64,000 nt of DNA, from contig NZ_CP085935.1 of assembly GCF_020735465.1 (NCBI RefSeq), forward strand, positions 868,001 to 932,000, in the 5' to 3' direction. The notes beneath the pieces were generated by a model. That model searched no databases. It was not told the origin of the DNA and worked only from the letters and a program-made list of their open reading frames with translations. Both the position numbers and the translations under genes were made by a program. This DNA is from Collinsella stercoris DSM 13279. Its GTDB lineage: Bacteria; Actinomycetota; Coriobacteriia; Coriobacteriales; Coriobacteriaceae. Positions 17,924 through 26,789 of this stretch are shown one piece after another (positions within the stretch are counted from its first letter, which is position 1; every line of letters starts with the position of its first letter).

Positions 17924-19114
17924 TTACGCCTCCGCGGTTTGAAGCGAGGGCATGGCCGCGGTACCACCCTCGATGACCTTGAGATATTCATGCGCCGTAT
18001 GATGCACGCTCTTGGAGGGCACGCGATTGAACTCCTCCTCGATCAGCTCGTTCACATGGCTGTGCTCGCGCGTGGCGCGGTTACCCTCGGCGATGGCCGC
18101 CATGCGACGCGCATCGATGTGCGAGGTATCTACGGTAGGAGAAGCCTTGGCGGCGGCTGCCGCGACATGGGCGGCTGACGCGACATGGGCGGCATGGGCG
18201 CCGGGAGCGGCCATGGAAGGCTCGAGCTCCTGGAGAATCGCAAGTGCGGCGGCCCACATACCCTCGTGCCCCGAGTAGTCAGCAACGGGGACCGAAATGT
18301 CGTCTTCGCGAGACGCAGCCGGTGCCTCGGATACGGCGGAACCCGACTGCACCTGCGCAGGCGCCGCGTTCGTTCGATCAGCTGAGGACGCAGCCTGCAC
18401 CGCGACAGCCGGTGCGAGTGCGGACGCCGCGGACATGTTGGGAAGGACGGGGGCATAGGAGCGCTGCACCACGGCATCGCCGTACAGGGCGGCCATGGCC
18501 TCGTTGCGAGCGTTCGCCTCATCCGCGTCGCCCGCATACGCGGAAGACCCCGTGGAGGCCACATCAGCCTGCGGAGCGGACTGCGTCTGGGCGGCTGCGC
18601 GCTCAGCCTTGAGAAGCTCCTCGAGGGCGATTTGGTACATGTCCTTGGAACGAGCGGGATCGCAGCTGATCGGCGAGTCCTCGTTGAACATGGCGTCGAT
18701 CTCGGCCCATGCCTCCATCTCGTCAAGGGCATCGACCGCGCGCGAGATGACCGGAACACCCGCGGGAGCGCCGCCACGTGCAAAGCGCTTTCCACGGGGC
18801 GCGGCGCCCTTCGTCATCATCTGCGCTGAATCGGCGCGCGTGGAGGAGCCGTCATACAAGGAGGCGAACCGTGCCGCCTCGGCCTCGTCCTCCGCGACGC
18901 GCTCGGCATGCCGGTCGATCAGGTGGCCGGTGAGGGCGAGCATGCCCACGCCGGCGACGATGCCCGCCGCGAACGGCAGGGCGTCCGCGCGCGCCGCGTC
19001 GTTCACGCCGTCGAACGGCAGCGTCGCGGCGTAAACGGCGAGCGGCAGCGCGATGCCCAGACCGGCCGAGATGCCGATTGCATTTCCGCGATACCCGATT
19101 TTAGCTGCGGCCAT
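17924..19114 (-). CDS. Ala-rich membrane-anchored protein of unknown function
   Basis: 396 aa. Two membrane segments near the N-terminus (about residues 11-29 and 45-62) are followed by a long cytoplasmic or external region rich in Ala, Ser and Asp, much of it probably disordered. The C-terminal part has a helical block (REHSHVNELIEEEFNRVPSK and HTAHEYLKVIEGG). I recognise no domain. GAGGGAG supports the ATG at 19114, giving MAAAKIGYRGN; the open frame continues 40 codons further upstream without a better site. Forms a pair with the vanZ-like gene. Confidence 0.7.
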   Translation of the reverse strand: MAAAKIGYRGNAIGISAGLGIALPLAVYAATLPFDGVNDAARADALPFAAGIVAGVGMLALTGHLIDRHAERVAEDEAEAARFASLYDGSSTRADSAQMMTKGAAPRGKRFARGGAPAGVPVISRAVDALDEMEAWAEIDAMFNEDSPISCDPARSKDMYQIALEELLKAERAAAQTQSAPQADVASTGSSAYAGDADEANARNEAMAALYGDAVVQRSYAPVLPNMSAASALAPAVAVQAASSADRTNAAPAQVQSGSAVSEAPAASREDDISVPVADYSGHEGMWAAALAILQELEPSMAAPGAHAAHVASAAHVAAAAAKASPTVDTSHIDARRMAAIAEGNRATREHSHVNELIEEEFNRVPSKSVHHTAHEYLKVIEGGTAAMPSLQTAEA

Positions 19115-19471
19115 GGCGCGCTCCCTCAACAACCTCACGATTACGTACGGCTTCCCCGCACCCGCATGGACGGGCGCGAGAACCGGTCGGATGGAAAAGA
19201 TGAAGAGCATGGCTTTAGGGCGAAAGGCACCCAAAGCAACGGATGGTGGTTCGTTTCATCTGCGTTTTCCGTCGCGATCTGTGATGATTATCCGAGAATT
19301 CGCAGGTATTTTCAAGCGCGTTCGGTAAATGGAGACGCCGCGCGCGCAAACCGCGCGCCATGGTTGGCGAACCCCATATTGGGGAACAAGATTCTCGAAA
19401 GAGACGCCGCGTGACGGCGAGGACATTCGTAACATACGTCGCGCGACGGCGAGGATATCAAAGGAGCGATC
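19115..19471. other. Divergent intergenic region with a 32-bp-spaced direct repeat
   Basis: 357 bp between diverging genes. Holds a 22-bp direct repeat (GACGGCGAGGA core) at 19405-19426 and 19437-19458, just before the SDR gene's ribosome-binding site; the spacing of 32 bp puts both copies on the same helix face, as for operators. No gene is supported here. Confidence 0.45.
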
Positions 19472-20248
19472 ATGACGCGCATTGCCATCGTCACAGGGGC
19501 CAGCTCGGGCCTGGGAAAGGAATTCGTCAAGCACATCGATGCCGGAGCGAGCGGGCAAATCGACGAGATATGGGTGGTCGCCCGCCGCCTTGAACGGCTC
19601 GAGGCGCTCCAACGCACATGCGGGACGCCGGTGCGGCCCTTCTGCCTCGACCTCACCGACCCGGCATCGTTCGAGGTGATCGAAGGGGCTCTGGGCCAGA
19701 CCCCGGGCGCCGAGGTCGCGCTGCTGGTGAACAACGCGGGGTTCGGCGTCTTTGGAAACGTCGCCATGCAGGACAAGCGCGACGGCGGAGCGATGGTGCG
19801 CCTGCTCATGCAGGCCCCCGTCGAGCTGATCTACCGTGCGCTCCCCTATCTGCGCCGGGGGTCGCGCATCATCAACATCGCCAGCGTCGCGGCGTTCCTC
19901 CCCCAACCCAATCTCGCGGTCTACTCGGCAGCCAAGCGGTTCATCCTCGATCTATCGCGTTCGCTCGACGCCGAGCTCGGGGGCTCCGACATCCATGTGA
20001 CCGCGGTCTGCCCCAAGTTCATGCAGACGGAGTTCCTCGATACCCCGGGCGATGCGACCGCCGCCCGCGCAATGACGGCGATCGGATTCGAGCGCGCCGA
20101 CCGCGTGGCCGCCCGGGCCCTGCGCGCATCGCGCCGCGGGCAATCGCTGTACATTCCGTCGCTCGACATGAAGGCCTACTACGTCGCCTCGCGCGTACTT
20201 CCCTACAAGACGGCACTGGCCGCAGAGCGGGCGCTGGGCATCATCTAG
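19472..20248 (+). CDS. Short-chain dehydrogenase/reductase (SDR)
   Basis: 258 aa NAD(P)-dependent oxidoreductase. Cofactor motif TGASSGLG at 8-15, NNAG near 90, catalytic Ser in NIASVAAF and YSAAK with the Tyr/Lys pair near 150. The substrate cannot be predicted; the sequence resembles the DltE/YqjQ-like group that acts on hydrophobic substrates. AAAGGAG precedes the start. Confidence 0.88.
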   Translation: MTRIAIVTGASSGLGKEFVKHIDAGASGQIDEIWVVARRLERLEALQRTCGTPVRPFCLDLTDPASFEVIEGALGQTPGAEVALLVNNAGFGVFGNVAMQDKRDGGAMVRLLMQAPVELIYRALPYLRRGSRIINIASVAAFLPQPNLAVYSAAKRFILDLSRSLDAELGGSDIHVTAVCPKFMQTEFLDTPGDATAARAMTAIGFERADRVAARALRASRRGQSLYIPSLDMKAYYVASRVLPYKTALAAERALGII

Positions 20249-20329
20249 CGCACCATCGCACTGCGCCGGACCGTATCCGGAACGACGGCGCACTCAGGTC
20301 CATCCAACCAGATTTTTCCATCTACCGCC

Positions 20330-20375
20330 AAAAAAGAAGCCCTCCCTGCCATCGAACGAAAAGCAGGGAGGGCTT
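20330..20375 (-). terminator. Terminator downstream of rho
   Basis: 13-bp arms AAGCCCTCCCTGC and GCAGGGAGGGCTT around a 13-nt loop, followed on the minus strand by CTTTTTT. It may also stop plus-strand transcription from the SDR gene. Confidence 0.88.
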
Positions 20376-20517
20376 ACTGCACTCAAGCGGGCGCCTCGAT
20401 CAGCCCACGGGAAACGCTCCGCCAGCGGCAGACGCGGTCGATCCCAAGCGAAGGACGGACGAAACCTTGCCCCATCGCTGCGCATGAGATCGCACGGGCA
20501 AACGATCCTTAAGCTCG

Positions 20518-22974
20518 TTAGAGCGCATCCGGGTGATCGGCGGCCTTCTTGGCCGTGCGGATGAGGAAGTCCTGGTTGGAGTTCGTCCCCTTGAGGCCCT
20601 TGATGAAGGACGCGGCGGCGCGCTCGGTGTTGTTCATGCCGGCGAGGATGCGGCGGATGCCCCACATGAACGGGCGCATCTGCTCGTCCACCAGCAGGTC
20701 CTCGTTGCGTGTGCCGGAGGCGATGGGGTCGATCGCCGGGAAGATGCGGCGGTCGGCCAGGTCGCGGTCGAGCTTGAGCTCCATGTTGCCGGTGCCCTTG
20801 AACTCCTCGAAGATGACCTCGTCCATCTTGGAGCCCGTGTCGATGAGCGCGGAGGCCAGGATGGTGAGCGAGCCGCCGTTCTCGATGTTGCGCGCTGCGC
20901 CCAAAAAGCGCTTGGGCGGGTACAGCGCGGCGGAATCCACGCCGCCGGAGAGGATGCGGCCGGACGCGGGCGCGGCGATGTTGTACGCGCGGGCGAGGCG
21001 CGTGATGGAGTCGAGCACCACAACCACGTCGCCACCCATCTCCACGATGCGCTTGGCGCGCTCGATCACGAGCTCCGACACGCGGGTGTGGTTGTCGGCA
21101 GGCATGTCGAACGTGGAGGCGACCACATCGCCCTTGATGGAGCGCTGCATGTCCGTGACCTCCTCGGGGCGCTCATCCACCAGCAGGCAGATGAGGTGCA
21201 CCTCGGGGTTGTTGATGGCGATGGACTGGCAGATCTTCTTGAGGATGGTGGTCTTGCCGGCCTTGGGCGGCGAGACGATGAGGCCGCGCTGACCCTTGCC
21301 GATGGGGCTCACGATGTCGATGGCGCGCCCGGTGATCGAGTCCTTGCCGTGCTCCATCTTGAGCGGCTCGTTGGGATAGATGGGCGTGAGGTCGGAAAAC
21401 TTGGGGCGCTTCTTGACCTGCTCGGGATCCAAGCCGTTCACGGAACGGAGCTTGGCCAGGCCGGGAAGCTTGTCGTTGGCGCGCATGGGGCGCAACGTGC
21501 CCGCGATCAGGTCTCCGGGGCGAAGACCGGCGGAGCGGATCATCTGCGCGGGAACGAACGCGTCGTCGCGGCTGGGCATATAGCCGTGCGCGCGCACATA
21601 GCCGAAGCCCTGGTTGTCGATATCCAGGATGCCCTCGATGTCGCGGAAGCCCTCTGCGCGCGCGGCAGCGGCGTAGACGACCTCGATGAGCTCGGGCTTC
21701 TTGATGCCGGTGGGGTCGATCTCGAGCTCGCGGGCCTTCTCGCGGAGCTCGGCGACCTTCATAGCGGCGAGCTCCTCGCGGGTGAGCGAGGGCTCCGCGG
21801 GCGCAAAGCGGTTGTTGCGCTGCTTGCGGTTGTCCTTCTGGCGCTCACGGCGGTCGCGACGGTCGTTCGCCTTGCCGGTATTGCCCTTATCGGCGCGGTC
21901 AGAGCGATCGGGGCGGTCGGCGTCACGGCGCCCCTTGTGCGTGCGCGGTGCCTGCTTGGCATCCGCGGCGCCCTCGGCGCAAGCGTCCTGCGGCACATCC
22001 GTCGAGGCCTGGTCGGCACCCTCGGTGGCGTTGGCGCCCTTGGCGGCGTCACGCGCGGCGGACTTGCGGGCGCGCGACCCGCGACCGGGACGCGCATCCT
22101 TCTTCACGTCCTCGGAATCCACATGCCCCGAACCCGTGGCATCCTGCGTTTTCACGGCGGCGGCGTCACCAGGTGCGTCCGTGCGCTCCTCGGCGGCGCC
22201 TTCCGCACGCTGCTGATCGCGTGCGGCCATGAGGGCCGCCTGACGCGCGGCGAGCGCGGCCGCGGCGGCCTTCTCGGCCTCGATGTACGCCTTGGGCTTG
22301 CGTCCGCGACGATGCGGGCGCAGCGCCGGGTCGATCACGGGAACGGCGGGAAGCTCCACATCGACCAAGGGGGCGACAGGAGTGTCGGAAGGTACCGGAT
22401 CGGAGGCGGGCTTCGCCTTGACCCGATCATTCTCGACGCGCTCGGGAGCGGGCATCACAGGGGCACCGGACGCGGCGGCGTCGGCGGGAGCATCGGAGCG
22501 GGTCGCCCTTTTGGGCTTTGCCGGGCGCTCATCCATTTGCTCGTCAGAATCAGCAGCGAGCATCTCGGCCGCACGCTCAGCCGCACGGCGCTGACGGCGC
22601 ACGACCGACGCCTGGCTGATCTGCGCAAGCGCGCGGGCCTGTATGATCTCGCTCGAAGCGGGGGCCGCCTCCTCGCGGACGGCGGCGTTCTTGGGCTTGC
22701 GGCCACGGCGCTTGGGCGCCGCGGGGCGATCGCCGGCCTCATCAGGGCCATTGGGGGAAGCATCGGCAGGAGCATCCTGCGACGCGCCGGCCTCCGCCTT
22801 GGGCGTACGGCCACGGCGCTTGGGCTTCGTCTCCTGCGGGGTCGTCGCCTCGGCGCTCGTCGCAGCCGTCACGTCGGCAGACGCGGGCGTATCGGACTTC
22901 TCGTCAGACGGGGCGACAGGCTCGACGATGGGAGCCTTCTCGATCGCGTTCTCGGTATTCATTTCTTCAGACAC
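20518..22974 (-). CDS. rho: Transcription termination factor Rho with long disordered N-terminus
   Basis: 818 aa, about twice the length of E. coli Rho. The C-terminal half (from about 395) has the Rho N-domain and cold-shock RNA-binding fold (FGYVRAHGYMPSRDDAFV), Walker A PPKAGKT at about 569-575, Walker B VVVVLDSITRLARA and the secondary RNA-binding loop region. The first about 390 residues are Ala/Arg/Lys-rich and disordered and carry three AT-hook-like motifs (KRRGRTPK, KRRGRKPK, HRRGRKPK). Long inserts are usual in high-GC Gram-positive Rho and add RNA affinity. GTG start at 22974 with AGAAAG upstream; an ATG four codons later is an alternative. Confidence 0.95.
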   Translation of the reverse strand: MSEEMNTENAIEKAPIVEPVAPSDEKSDTPASADVTAATSAEATTPQETKPKRRGRTPKAEAGASQDAPADASPNGPDEAGDRPAAPKRRGRKPKNAAVREEAAPASSEIIQARALAQISQASVVRRQRRAAERAAEMLAADSDEQMDERPAKPKRATRSDAPADAAASGAPVMPAPERVENDRVKAKPASDPVPSDTPVAPLVDVELPAVPVIDPALRPHRRGRKPKAYIEAEKAAAAALAARQAALMAARDQQRAEGAAEERTDAPGDAAAVKTQDATGSGHVDSEDVKKDARPGRGSRARKSAARDAAKGANATEGADQASTDVPQDACAEGAADAKQAPRTHKGRRDADRPDRSDRADKGNTGKANDRRDRRERQKDNRKQRNNRFAPAEPSLTREELAAMKVAELREKARELEIDPTGIKKPELIEVVYAAAARAEGFRDIEGILDIDNQGFGYVRAHGYMPSRDDAFVPAQMIRSAGLRPGDLIAGTLRPMRANDKLPGLAKLRSVNGLDPEQVKKRPKFSDLTPIYPNEPLKMEHGKDSITGRAIDIVSPIGKGQRGLIVSPPKAGKTTILKKICQSIAINNPEVHLICLLVDERPEEVTDMQRSIKGDVVASTFDMPADNHTRVSELVIERAKRIVEMGGDVVVVLDSITRLARAYNIAAPASGRILSGGVDSAALYPPKRFLGAARNIENGGSLTILASALIDTGSKMDEVIFEEFKGTGNMELKLDRDLADRRIFPAIDPIASGTRNEDLLVDEQMRPFMWGIRRILAGMNNTERAAASFIKGLKGTNSNQDFLIRTAKKAADHPDAL

Positions 22975-23151
22975 GCGGTTCTACTTTCTTCTCGCGTTTC
23001 ATATGCGAGCGCTCTCATCACGCCGGGAACGAGCTCGAAAGGGAATTCGCTATAGAAGGGGATTGAAAGCGCAGGTCGCGTTGGCAGAAATATACCACAT
23101 TCGCGCATTGCGGCAATATTGAGCTGCAAGTTTGCAAAAAGCAGCGTATAC

Positions 23152-23185
23152 AGAAAGCCGCCCGCGCAAAACAGGCGCGGGCGGC
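23152..23185 (-). terminator. Terminator of argS
   Basis: Perfect 11-bp stem GCCGCCCGCGC/GCGCGGGCGGC with a 7-nt loop, followed on the minus strand by TTTCTG. Confidence 0.85.
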
Positions 23186-23218
23186 AATGGGGCGCTATCG
23201 CAAAATCGGATGCAAGAG

Positions 23219-25063
23219 TTACATCTTGGTGGGGGCGGAGACGCCGATAAGGCTCAGAACCAGGTCGAGGACGGAGCGGACGGCGTCGCAGGCGGCGAGG
23301 CGCGCACGGGTGACCTCGGGCTCGACCGGACGGCCCTCGCTCGGCAGCACCTGGCAGGCCTGGTAGAAGCTGTGAAAGCCGGCGGCCAGCTCCTCGGCGT
23401 AGTGGGTCAGGCGGAACGGGGCGCGGTCGCGGGCGCACCCGGCGATGAGGTCCTCGAGCTCGGAGATCTTGCGGGCGAGCGCAAGCTCGGTCGGGTCGGT
23501 CAGCAGGGAGTAGTCGACATTGGCGCCGATGGCCTTGACGGCAACGTTCTCCATGCCCATGAGCTCAGCCTGCTCGAAGGTGACGCCAGCGGCCTTGCGA
23601 AGGATGGAGCAGATGCGGGCGTGGGCGTACTGGACGTAGTACACCGGGTTGGACTGGCTCTTCTCCTTGACGGCATCGATGTCGAAGTCGATGGTCTGGT
23701 TGGAGGAGCGGCTCACCAGGGTGTAGCGGGCGGCGTCGGCACCGACCTCGTCGATGAGCTCGCGGAAGGTAATCATCGTGCCCTTACGCTTGGACATACG
23801 GACCGGCTTGCCGGAGCGGAGCAGGTTGACGAACTGACCCAGCGGCACCTCGAACTGGCCGGGGTAGCCCAGGGCGTCGCAGACGGCCTTGACGCGGGGG
23901 ATGTAGCCGTGGTGGTCGGCACCCCAGATGTCGAGGACGAGGTCGACGCGCTGGAACTTGTTCCAGTGGTAGGCGATGTCGGAGGAGAAGTAGGTGTAGT
24001 CGCCGTTGGACTTCTTGATGACGCGGTCCTTGTCGTCGCCGAACGCGGTCGACTTGAACCACAAGGCTCCGTCCTCGGTGGTGTAGAGGTAGCCCATCTT
24101 ATCGAGCTTGTCGTAGGCGCGCTCGACCGGGGACGTGCCCGTCCAGTCCTTCTGGTACATCGTGCGCTCGGACATCCAGACGTCGAAGTCGCAGCGCACG
24201 TCGTGGCAGGTGTCCTTCATGTCCTTGAGCATCTTCTGGTAGCCGCGCTCGCGGAAGGAGAGCATGCGCTCCTGGGGGTCCGCATCGACCCACTTGTCGC
24301 CGTCGGACTTCCAGAAGGCCGCGGCCTCGTCGATGATGTAGGTGCCGCCATAGGAGTCCTTGCCGAGATCGGCGGTGAACTCATCCATGTAGGGATGCGA
24401 GTCGAGGTGCTCGTCGGCCTCGTCCTGGACGTAGTTGTCGCGGTCTTGGGCCAGGAAGTCGCGGGCGGCATCGATGTCGCAACCCTGCTTGGCCATGATG
24501 TCGGCGAGCTGCATGTAGCGCTTGGAGATGGAGTTGCCGAACGTGTTCATCTGGTTGCCGTAGTCGTTGATCCAGAACTCGCGCTCGACCTCGTAGCCCG
24601 CATGCTGCATGACGTTGCACATGGAGTCGCCCAGCGCCGCCCAGCGGCCATGGCCCACGTGCATGGGGCCGACGGGGTTGGCGGACACGAACTCGATCTG
24701 GGTCTTGACGCCCCCGCCCACGTTGGACTTGGCGAAGTCGCGACCCTGCTCACGCGCCACGCCGAAGATGGCGTTGTTGGCGGCGGCGTTGAGATAGAAG
24801 TTGATGAAGCCAGGCCCGGCGACCTCGACGTGCTCGATCTCGGCGCTCTCGGGCATGTGCGCCACGACGGCGTCAGCGATCTTCCTAGGCGCGCAATGGG
24901 CGAGCTTAGCGGACTTCATGGCCATCGTGGAGGTCCACTCACCATGAGAAGTGTCGGCCGGTCGCTCCATACCACAATCCTCAAGCTCGAATGCGGGCAG
25001 GTCGCCAGCCTCCTGAGCAGCGGCCAGTGCAGCACGTACCAGCTCTTCAATCTTCTCCGGCAT
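23219..25063 (-). CDS. argS: Arginyl-tRNA synthetase
   Basis: 614 aa class I synthetase. The HIGH-type motif is in SANPVGPMHVGHGR, the KMSKS-type motif in VRMSKRKGTM, and the N-terminal Add-1 and C-terminal anticodon-binding DALR domains are present (HARICSILRKA). AGGAGG 7 nt before ATG 25063 fixes the start; longer in-frame starts lie 5 and 21 codons upstream. Confidence 0.96.
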   Translation of the reverse strand: MPEKIEELVRAALAAAQEAGDLPAFELEDCGMERPADTSHGEWTSTMAMKSAKLAHCAPRKIADAVVAHMPESAEIEHVEVAGPGFINFYLNAAANNAIFGVAREQGRDFAKSNVGGGVKTQIEFVSANPVGPMHVGHGRWAALGDSMCNVMQHAGYEVEREFWINDYGNQMNTFGNSISKRYMQLADIMAKQGCDIDAARDFLAQDRDNYVQDEADEHLDSHPYMDEFTADLGKDSYGGTYIIDEAAAFWKSDGDKWVDADPQERMLSFRERGYQKMLKDMKDTCHDVRCDFDVWMSERTMYQKDWTGTSPVERAYDKLDKMGYLYTTEDGALWFKSTAFGDDKDRVIKKSNGDYTYFSSDIAYHWNKFQRVDLVLDIWGADHHGYIPRVKAVCDALGYPGQFEVPLGQFVNLLRSGKPVRMSKRKGTMITFRELIDEVGADAARYTLVSRSSNQTIDFDIDAVKEKSQSNPVYYVQYAHARICSILRKAAGVTFEQAELMGMENVAVKAIGANVDYSLLTDPTELALARKISELEDLIAGCARDRAPFRLTHYAEELAAGFHSFYQACQVLPSEGRPVEPEVTRARLAACDAVRSVLDLVLSLIGVSAPTKM

Positions 25064-25123
25064 AGAGGTCCTCCTCATCGTATGGCCCTGAGATGTCCTT
25101 CTCGCAGGGCTCACGTACAGACG

Positions 25124-25143
25124 CACTGTACTTTAGCACAGTG
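25124..25143. promoter_or_regulatory. Inverted repeat in the argS leader/promoter
   Basis: CACTGT and ACAGTG separated by 8 nt, overlapping a TGCTAAAGT extended -10-like sequence on the minus strand. Plausible argS promoter with an overlapping operator. Confidence 0.35.
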
Positions 25144-25384
25144 AATCCTCGAGACATCCTGAAATGGAGGTATTTGCATACTCCAGACGCGTTTTCTTTG
25201 CCTTTTTCACATCATGACGAATAATCCTCGTTCGGATTATCAGTTAATCGATTTGTCTTCACTGGATTTTGCATTTGCTTATTCATTTGAATTATCAGGT
25301 TTTGGTGCTATTTACCTAATTTCCGCACGTATTCGTGGTAATATAAAACCTATAGAGCGCGTAGAGTATTCAGTTGGAGGAAGC
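25144..25384. promoter_or_regulatory. AT-rich region upstream of carD
   Basis: About 240 bp that are markedly AT-richer than anything else in the window, with an inverted repeat ATAATCC-N6-GGATTAT near 25221-25240 and TAATATAAA (25339-25347) as a probable extended -10 for the carD-like gene. An open frame from 25214 runs through it but reads as non-coding. Confidence 0.5.
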
Positions 25385-25888
25385 ATGTTTCACGTTGGCC
25401 AGCACGTCATCCACCCCGGGCAGGGAGTCTGCACCGTCACCGGATTCACCGAGGACGCAGTGCATCCCATGATCTTGCTCAGTGCGAAGTCCGGCCACAC
25501 GGAAACCCACCTCATGTACCCCCTGGCGCAGCAGGACCGCCTGCATGCCGTCATCTCGCGAGAGGACGCCGAGGATCTCTTGGGCGGCTACGCCGATTTG
25601 GATGTCGACACCTTCACCGAGCGCAACAGCTCCCTTGAGGAGACGCACTTCAAGCAGCAACTCAAACTCGGCGCGCCCGAGACCGTGCGCGTCGCCAAGA
25701 CCATGCGCGCGCGCATCAGCGAGGCCGAGGCCCATGGCAAGAAGCCGAGCAGCTACTACACGCGCGTGCTCAAGGAGGCGAGGCGGCGTTCCGTGGAGGA
25801 GTTCGCCGTGGCACTCCACGTCGACGAGGACGCCGTCGAGGAGCGCTTCGAGCAGGCTATCGCCCAAGCCGCCATCGCTTCGAATTGA
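25385..25888 (+). CDS. CarD/CdnL-family RNA polymerase-binding regulator
   Basis: 167 aa. The N-terminal Tudor-like RNA polymerase-interacting domain is recognisable from VGQHVIHPGQGVCTVTGFTED, and the C-terminal half is helical and basic (KKPSSYYTRVLKEARRRS), as in CarD proteins that stabilise open complexes. The start has TTGGAGGAAG upstream. A 57-codon upstream extension is rejected because it lies in the AT-rich promoter region. Confidence 0.87.
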   Translation: MFHVGQHVIHPGQGVCTVTGFTEDAVHPMILLSAKSGHTETHLMYPLAQQDRLHAVISREDAEDLLGGYADLDVDTFTERNSSLEETHFKQQLKLGAPETVRVAKTMRARISEAEAHGKKPSSYYTRVLKEARRRSVEEFAVALHVDEDAVEERFEQAIAQAAIASN

Positions 25889-25973
25889 GGCCTGCCCCTT
25901 AATTGAGGTTTGAGCCGACGAGGCCCCGACCGTCAGAAGACCCGAAAAGAGCTTCCATGATTTGGGGACAGGG
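25888..25973. repeat. REP-like inverted repeat after carD
   Basis: GGCCTGCCCCTTAATTGAGG just after the carD stop faces ATTTGGGGACAGGGCC about 55 bp on. The first half is similar to the sequence that ends the HD-domain gene at 26766, suggesting a dispersed repeat that may also act as terminator. Confidence 0.4.
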
Positions 25974-26020
25974 CCGGGTCGAGGTCGCATCGGCATGACC
26001 GGTTACGCGCCAGCGCGTGC

Positions 26021-26138
26021 TATAGTGTGGTGCAGTAAGCCTCCCCCTTCACCGAATGGGGGAATCAAGGTGTCCGGTCCCCGGCCGTAGGTGCGGCGCT
26101 TCCAAGGCGTCGAAGATCGGGGGCCCGGGCGCCTTTTT
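26021..26138 (+). ncRNA. Candidate small RNA or regulatory leader upstream of the HD-domain gene
   Basis: An extended -10 TGCTATAGT (26018-26026) is followed by about 105 bp with a CCCCC-N10-GGGGG hairpin (26043-26062 region) and ends in a terminator-like stem AAGGCG/CGCCTT plus TTT (26104-26138). The HD-domain start is only 31 bp further on. Either an independent small RNA or a leader that attenuates the HD gene; it does not match a riboswitch I know. Confidence 0.45.
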
Positions 26139-26168
26139 GCACTTCGGCGCCATCACCTAGGAGGAACC

Positions 26169-26768
26169 ATGGCACAGATCAACGCCGGCATGACCCGCGA
26201 GGCAGCATTCGACCTGCTCTGCGAGCACAACAAGGACCCCTTCCACATCGAGCACGCCGAGACGGTCGAGCAGACGATGCGCTATTTCGCGCGCGAGTAC
26301 GACCCTGAGAACGAGGAGTTCTGGGGCATCGTGGGGCTGCTGCACGACCTCGACTGGGAAGAGCACGACGACGACCCGATGAACCACACCATCTACGCCG
26401 CGAAGGACATCGAGGCGGCCGGCGGCAGCCACGAGCTCATCCGCGCGATCCAGACGCACACGAGCGACTTCAACACGAGCCTTCCCAAGCCTGAGCTCCA
26501 GATGGAGAAGATTCTGTTCGCCACCGAGGAACTCACGGGCCTCATCGGCGCCGCCGTGGTCATGCGCCCCTCCAAGAGCGTGATGGACTTCAACGTCAAA
26601 TCGCTCAAGAAGAAGTTCAAGGACAAGCGCTTCGCCGCGGGCGTCTCCCGTGACGTCATCCGCTCCGGTGCCGAGATGCTCGGCTGGGAACTCGACGAGC
26701 TGTTCGCGCGCACCATCGAGGCCATGCAGAGCTTCGCCCCCGACCGCGACACCTTCACCTCAAATTAG
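26169..26768 (+). CDS. HD-domain metal-dependent phosphohydrolase
   Basis: 199 aa. HD signature: H29 in HIEHAETVEQ and H59-D60 in GLLHDLDWEEH, with further metal ligands likely at H88 and the TDF-like region. Proteins of this length and pattern are common and probably hydrolyse nucleotides; the substrate is unknown. TAGGAGGAACC precedes the ATG. The stop codon is part of the palindrome TTAGGGACTGTCCCTAA. Confidence 0.85.
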   Translation: MAQINAGMTREAAFDLLCEHNKDPFHIEHAETVEQTMRYFAREYDPENEEFWGIVGLLHDLDWEEHDDDPMNHTIYAAKDIEAAGGSHELIRAIQTHTSDFNTSLPKPELQMEKILFATEELTGLIGAAVVMRPSKSVMDFNVKSLKKKFKDKRFAAGVSRDVIRSGAEMLGWELDELFARTIEAMQSFAPDRDTFTSN

Positions 26769-26783
26769 GGACTGTCCCTAAAT
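26763..26783. repeat. Palindrome at the convergent end of the HD-domain gene and proA
   Basis: TTAGGGA-CTG-TCCCTAA at 26765-26781 fills the 21-bp gap between two convergent genes and supplies the HD gene's stop codon. Together with the following ATCGAGGTTTA it resembles the sequence after carD (25890-25910). Confidence 0.55.
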
Positions 26784-26789
26784 CGAGGT

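Noticed and set aside
20533-23055. 840-codon open frame on the plus strand
   Set aside because: It is antisense to rho over its whole length and reads as a compositional shadow; rho motifs on the minus strand are unequivocal.
23132-25144. 670-codon open frame on the plus strand
   Set aside because: Antisense shadow of argS; no domain sense, and Val/Gly/Asp/His composition is typical of mirrored GC-rich genes.
25214-25384. 57-codon N-terminal extension of the CarD-like protein
   Set aside because: It is within the AT-rich promoter region, and the standard start has a strong ribosome-binding site.
26033-26138. Signal recognition particle RNA
   Set aside because: The length fits, but the conserved GGAAG-type apical loop is missing.
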